Shown: in pieces, positions 62,333-64,000 of the stretch | How the letters are laid out: each line of letters begins with the position of its first letter | Position numbering within the stretch: the stretch's first letter is position 1 | Assembly (NCBI RefSeq): GCF_028993575.1 | Contig: NZ_CP118615.1 | Span: 6,911,001 to 6,975,000 of the forward strand | Length of the DNA: 64,000 nt | From: Micromonospora cathayae | GTDB taxonomy: Bacteria; Actinomycetota; Actinomycetes; Mycobacteriales; Micromonosporaceae | Direction of reading: 5' to 3' | The notes under the pieces: model-generated | The model's database searches: none | What the model was told of the DNA's origin: nothing | What the model saw: the letters and a program-made list of their open reading frames with translations, nothing else | Program-made: the position numbers and the translations under genes

Positions 62333-63403
62333 TCAGGACTGGCGGTGGATGGTCTGGGTGGCGAGGTCGGCCAGCACCTGTCGGGCCTCCGGCGTGACCG
62401 GGGCGCGGTCCAGGGCGGCCAGGGCGGCGTCCGCGCGTACCGCGATCATCTGCTCGATCTGGTCCCGCGCGCCGGTGGACAGGATGATCTCGCGCAGCTC
62501 GGCCGCGCCGCCACCGTCCAGGTCCGGGTTGCCGAACAGCTCCCGCAGCCGGGCGGTCTGCGCCCGGTCGGCGGCGTCCCGGGCCAACGCCATCATCACC
62601 GTCGGCTTGCCCTCCCGCAGATCGTCCAGGACCGACTTGCCGGTCACCGCCGGATCACCGAAGACCCCGAGCACGTCGTCCCGGAGCTGGAACGCGTCCC
62701 CGAGCGGATCACCGAACTCGGCCAGCGCGGCGAGCAGGTCCGCGTCCGCCCCGGCCAGCGCCGCGCCGATCTGCAACGGACGGGTCACCGTGTACCGGGC
62801 CGCCTTCATCCGGATCACCGTCAGCGCGCTCGCCACCGAGCCGTCACCGACCCCGGACACCAGGTCGAGGTACTCCCCCGCGATCACCTCGGTACGCATC
62901 CGGGCGAAGACGCCGTACCCCCGGTGCACCTCCTCGACGCTCAGCCCGCACTCGTGGAACATCTGGTCCGACCAGGCCGCGCAGAGGTCACCGCAGAGCA
63001 GCGCGGTGTTCCGCCCGTACGACGCCGGATCGCCCCGCCAGGACGACCGGCTGTGCAGGTCGGCGAAGAGCCGGTGCACCGACGGCTCGCCCCGGCGCTG
63101 GTCGCTGCCGTCCAGGATGTCGTCGTGGATCAGCGCGAACGCGTGGAACAACTCCAGCGCCGCCGCGGCGGCCACGATCGGGGTACCGTCCGGCCCGCCC
63201 GCTCCCCGCCACCCCCAGTAGCAGAACAGTGGACGCAGCCGCTTCCCGCCGGCCAGCACGAACCGGTGCAGCGTGGTGAAGACGCCCCGGGGCGCGCCGT
63301 CCGGCCAGTCCGGGTCCTGCCGTTCCAGGAAGGCGGTCAGCTCGGCGTCGAAGCGGGCCCGCAACCGGCCGGCGTCGGTCGGCGACTCGGCGGTGACCGT
63401 CAT
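62333..63403 (-). CDS. Polyprenyl (geranylgeranyl-type) diphosphate synthase
   Basis: A 356-residue all-alpha isoprenyl synthase. GGKRLRP at 52-58 binds IPP, the first aspartate-rich motif is DDILD at 94-98, and the second is the DDVLGVFGD region. It condenses isopentenyl diphosphate with an allylic diphosphate. Large residues just before DDILD (FHAFALIH) fit a short (C15-C20) product, but chain length is not certain. The ATG overlaps the TCA/TGA of the upstream gene at 63403, so it is in an operon with the phosphodiesterase-like gene. Confidence 0.9.
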   Translation of the reverse strand: MTVTAESPTDAGRLRARFDAELTAFLERQDPDWPDGAPRGVFTTLHRFVLAGGKRLRPLFCYWGWRGAGGPDGTPIVAAAAALELFHAFALIHDDILDGSDQRRGEPSVHRLFADLHSRSSWRGDPASYGRNTALLCGDLCAAWSDQMFHECGLSVEEVHRGYGVFARMRTEVIAGEYLDLVSGVGDGSVASALTVIRMKAARYTVTRPLQIGAALAGADADLLAALAEFGDPLGDAFQLRDDVLGVFGDPAVTGKSVLDDLREGKPTVMMALARDAADRAQTARLRELFGNPDLDGGGAAELREIILSTGARDQIEQMIAVRADAALAALDRAPVTPEARQVLADLATQTIHRQS

Positions 63404-64000
63404 CAGCCGGCCTCTTCCGGCGAACCCGCCGGCGACACCTCCGCCGCCTCCCCCGACGCGACCGGACCGGACGACACCGGATCCGTCGCGGCCGGGCCGG
63501 ACGGGGCCGTCGGCGACAGGCCGGCCAGCTCCAGCAGCAGGCCCTTGACCCCGGTCGCCTCGACCCGCTCCCGGACGGCCGCCGGATCGGAGCAGAGCAG
63601 CACCGGGGCGTCCGCGTCGTCGGTGGGCAGCCGGCCGTGCGAGCCGCGTACCGCCCGCGCACCGGCGTCCAGGCCCACCACGCTCATCAGGTACCGCATG
63701 CCGAGCTTCTTGCGGGCCAGCGCCACCCCGGCCCGGCGTTTCGCCGCCGCCGGCGCGGCCGGGTCGAACAACAGCTCCGCCGGGTCGTACCCGGGTTTAC
63801 GGTGGATCTCCACCAGCCGGGCGAAGTCCGGGGCCCGCCGGTCGTCCAGCCAGTAGTAGTAGGTGAACCACGCCGCCGGCTCGGCCACCAGCACCAGCTC
63901 ACCGGCCCGCTCGTGGTCCAACCCGTGCGCCGCCTTGCCCTCGGCGTCCAACACCTCCGCCACCCCGGGCAGGCCGGCACAGAGCTTCGCCACCAGCGGC
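63403..64000 (-). CDS. C-terminal part of an alkaline-phosphatase/phosphodiesterase superfamily protein (partial)
   Basis: The frame runs off the right edge; about 199 residues are visible. It has the family tail [23 protein letters not shown], then [13 protein letters not shown] and [20 protein letters not shown], as in type I phosphodiesterase/nucleotide pyrophosphatase-like proteins found with isoprenoid genes. The Asp-His pair in GLDHERAG may be metal ligands. About 60 C-terminal residues are Ala/Ser/Pro-rich. The ATG at 63993 is internal to the family and not a true start. It is translationally coupled to the synthase gene. Confidence 0.72.
   Translation of the reverse strand, partial: PLVAKLCAGLPGVAEVLDAEGKAAHGLDHERAGELVLVAEPAAWFTYYYWLDDRRAPDFARLVEIHRKPGYDPAELLFDPAAPAAAKRRAGVALARKKLGMRYLMSVVGLDAGARAVRGSHGRLPTDDADAPVLLCSDPAAVRERVEATGVKGLLLELAGLSPTAPSGPAATDPVSSGPVASGEAAEVSPAGSPEEAG

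Overview
The window is high-GC DNA (roughly 70 % G+C by eye) with GTG and TTG starts, short gene overlaps and actinobacterial gene families. It fits an actinomycete chromosome, most likely Micromonosporaceae, but no rRNA or marker gene is present to fix the genus.

Layout. (1) 0-9.4 kb is ordinary chromosome. It holds the 3' end of an unknown gene, a virginiamycin-B-lyase-like propeller enzyme divergent from a TetR regulator over a perfect palindrome, an ECF sigma / anti-sigma / ABC transporter operon, a secreted protein, and an XRE regulator divergent from a frameshifted SDR dehydrogenase. (2) 9.6-12.4 kb is a nest of dead insertion sequences: an IS110-type transposase gene broken by two different IS5-type elements. 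(3) 12.7-37.3 kb is a complete Dpd island for 7-deazaguanine DNA modification and restriction, all on the minus strand. One operon (queC-queE-queD-folE2-dpdC candidate-dpdB1-dpdA-dpdB2) makes preQ0 from GTP and inserts it into DNA. A second (dpdE-F-G-H-I-J-K-D) encodes helicases, a P-loop ATPase, a PLD-like protein and unknown partners that correspond to the restriction arm. (4) 37.8-39.8 kb is a divergent, lower-GC two-gene module: a PD-(D/E)XK-nuclease-like protein and a DndB/DGQHR-like protein. (5) 39.8-40.8 kb is a second, inverted copy of the first IS5-type element and a scrap of a relative, next to a tRNA-Met whose 3' end faces the island. (6) 41-45.4 kb is chromosome: FAD oxidoreductase, MMPL transporter, tRNA-Asn and a small YtxH-like protein. 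(7) 45.6-62.1 kb is a secreted sugar-oxidation locus: a ThuA-PQQ dehydrogenase fusion, two TIM-barrel sugar isomerase/epimerases, and a tandemly duplicated gene pair (ThuA + DUF1080 + CBM + ricin lectin; PQQ dehydrogenase + PKD + CBM + ricin lectin). (8) 62.3-64 kb holds a polyprenyl diphosphate synthase and the C-terminal end of a phosphodiesterase-like protein.

How it works together. In the island, FolE2, QueD, QueE and QueC supply preQ0. DpdA, a DNA-acting relative of tRNA-guanine transglycosylase, exchanges guanine for preQ0 with help from one or both DpdB paralogues. A YaaA/DUF6884-like protein sits where the nitrile-hydrating DpdC would be expected. The second operon would then attack DNA lacking the mark. 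Features that depart from the described Salmonella cluster are FolE2 in place of FolE, two DpdB paralogues flanking dpdA, a DpdK lacking the PLD histidine, and the divergent nuclease + DndB-like pair with a degenerate DGQTQ motif. The last is the best candidate for something undescribed.
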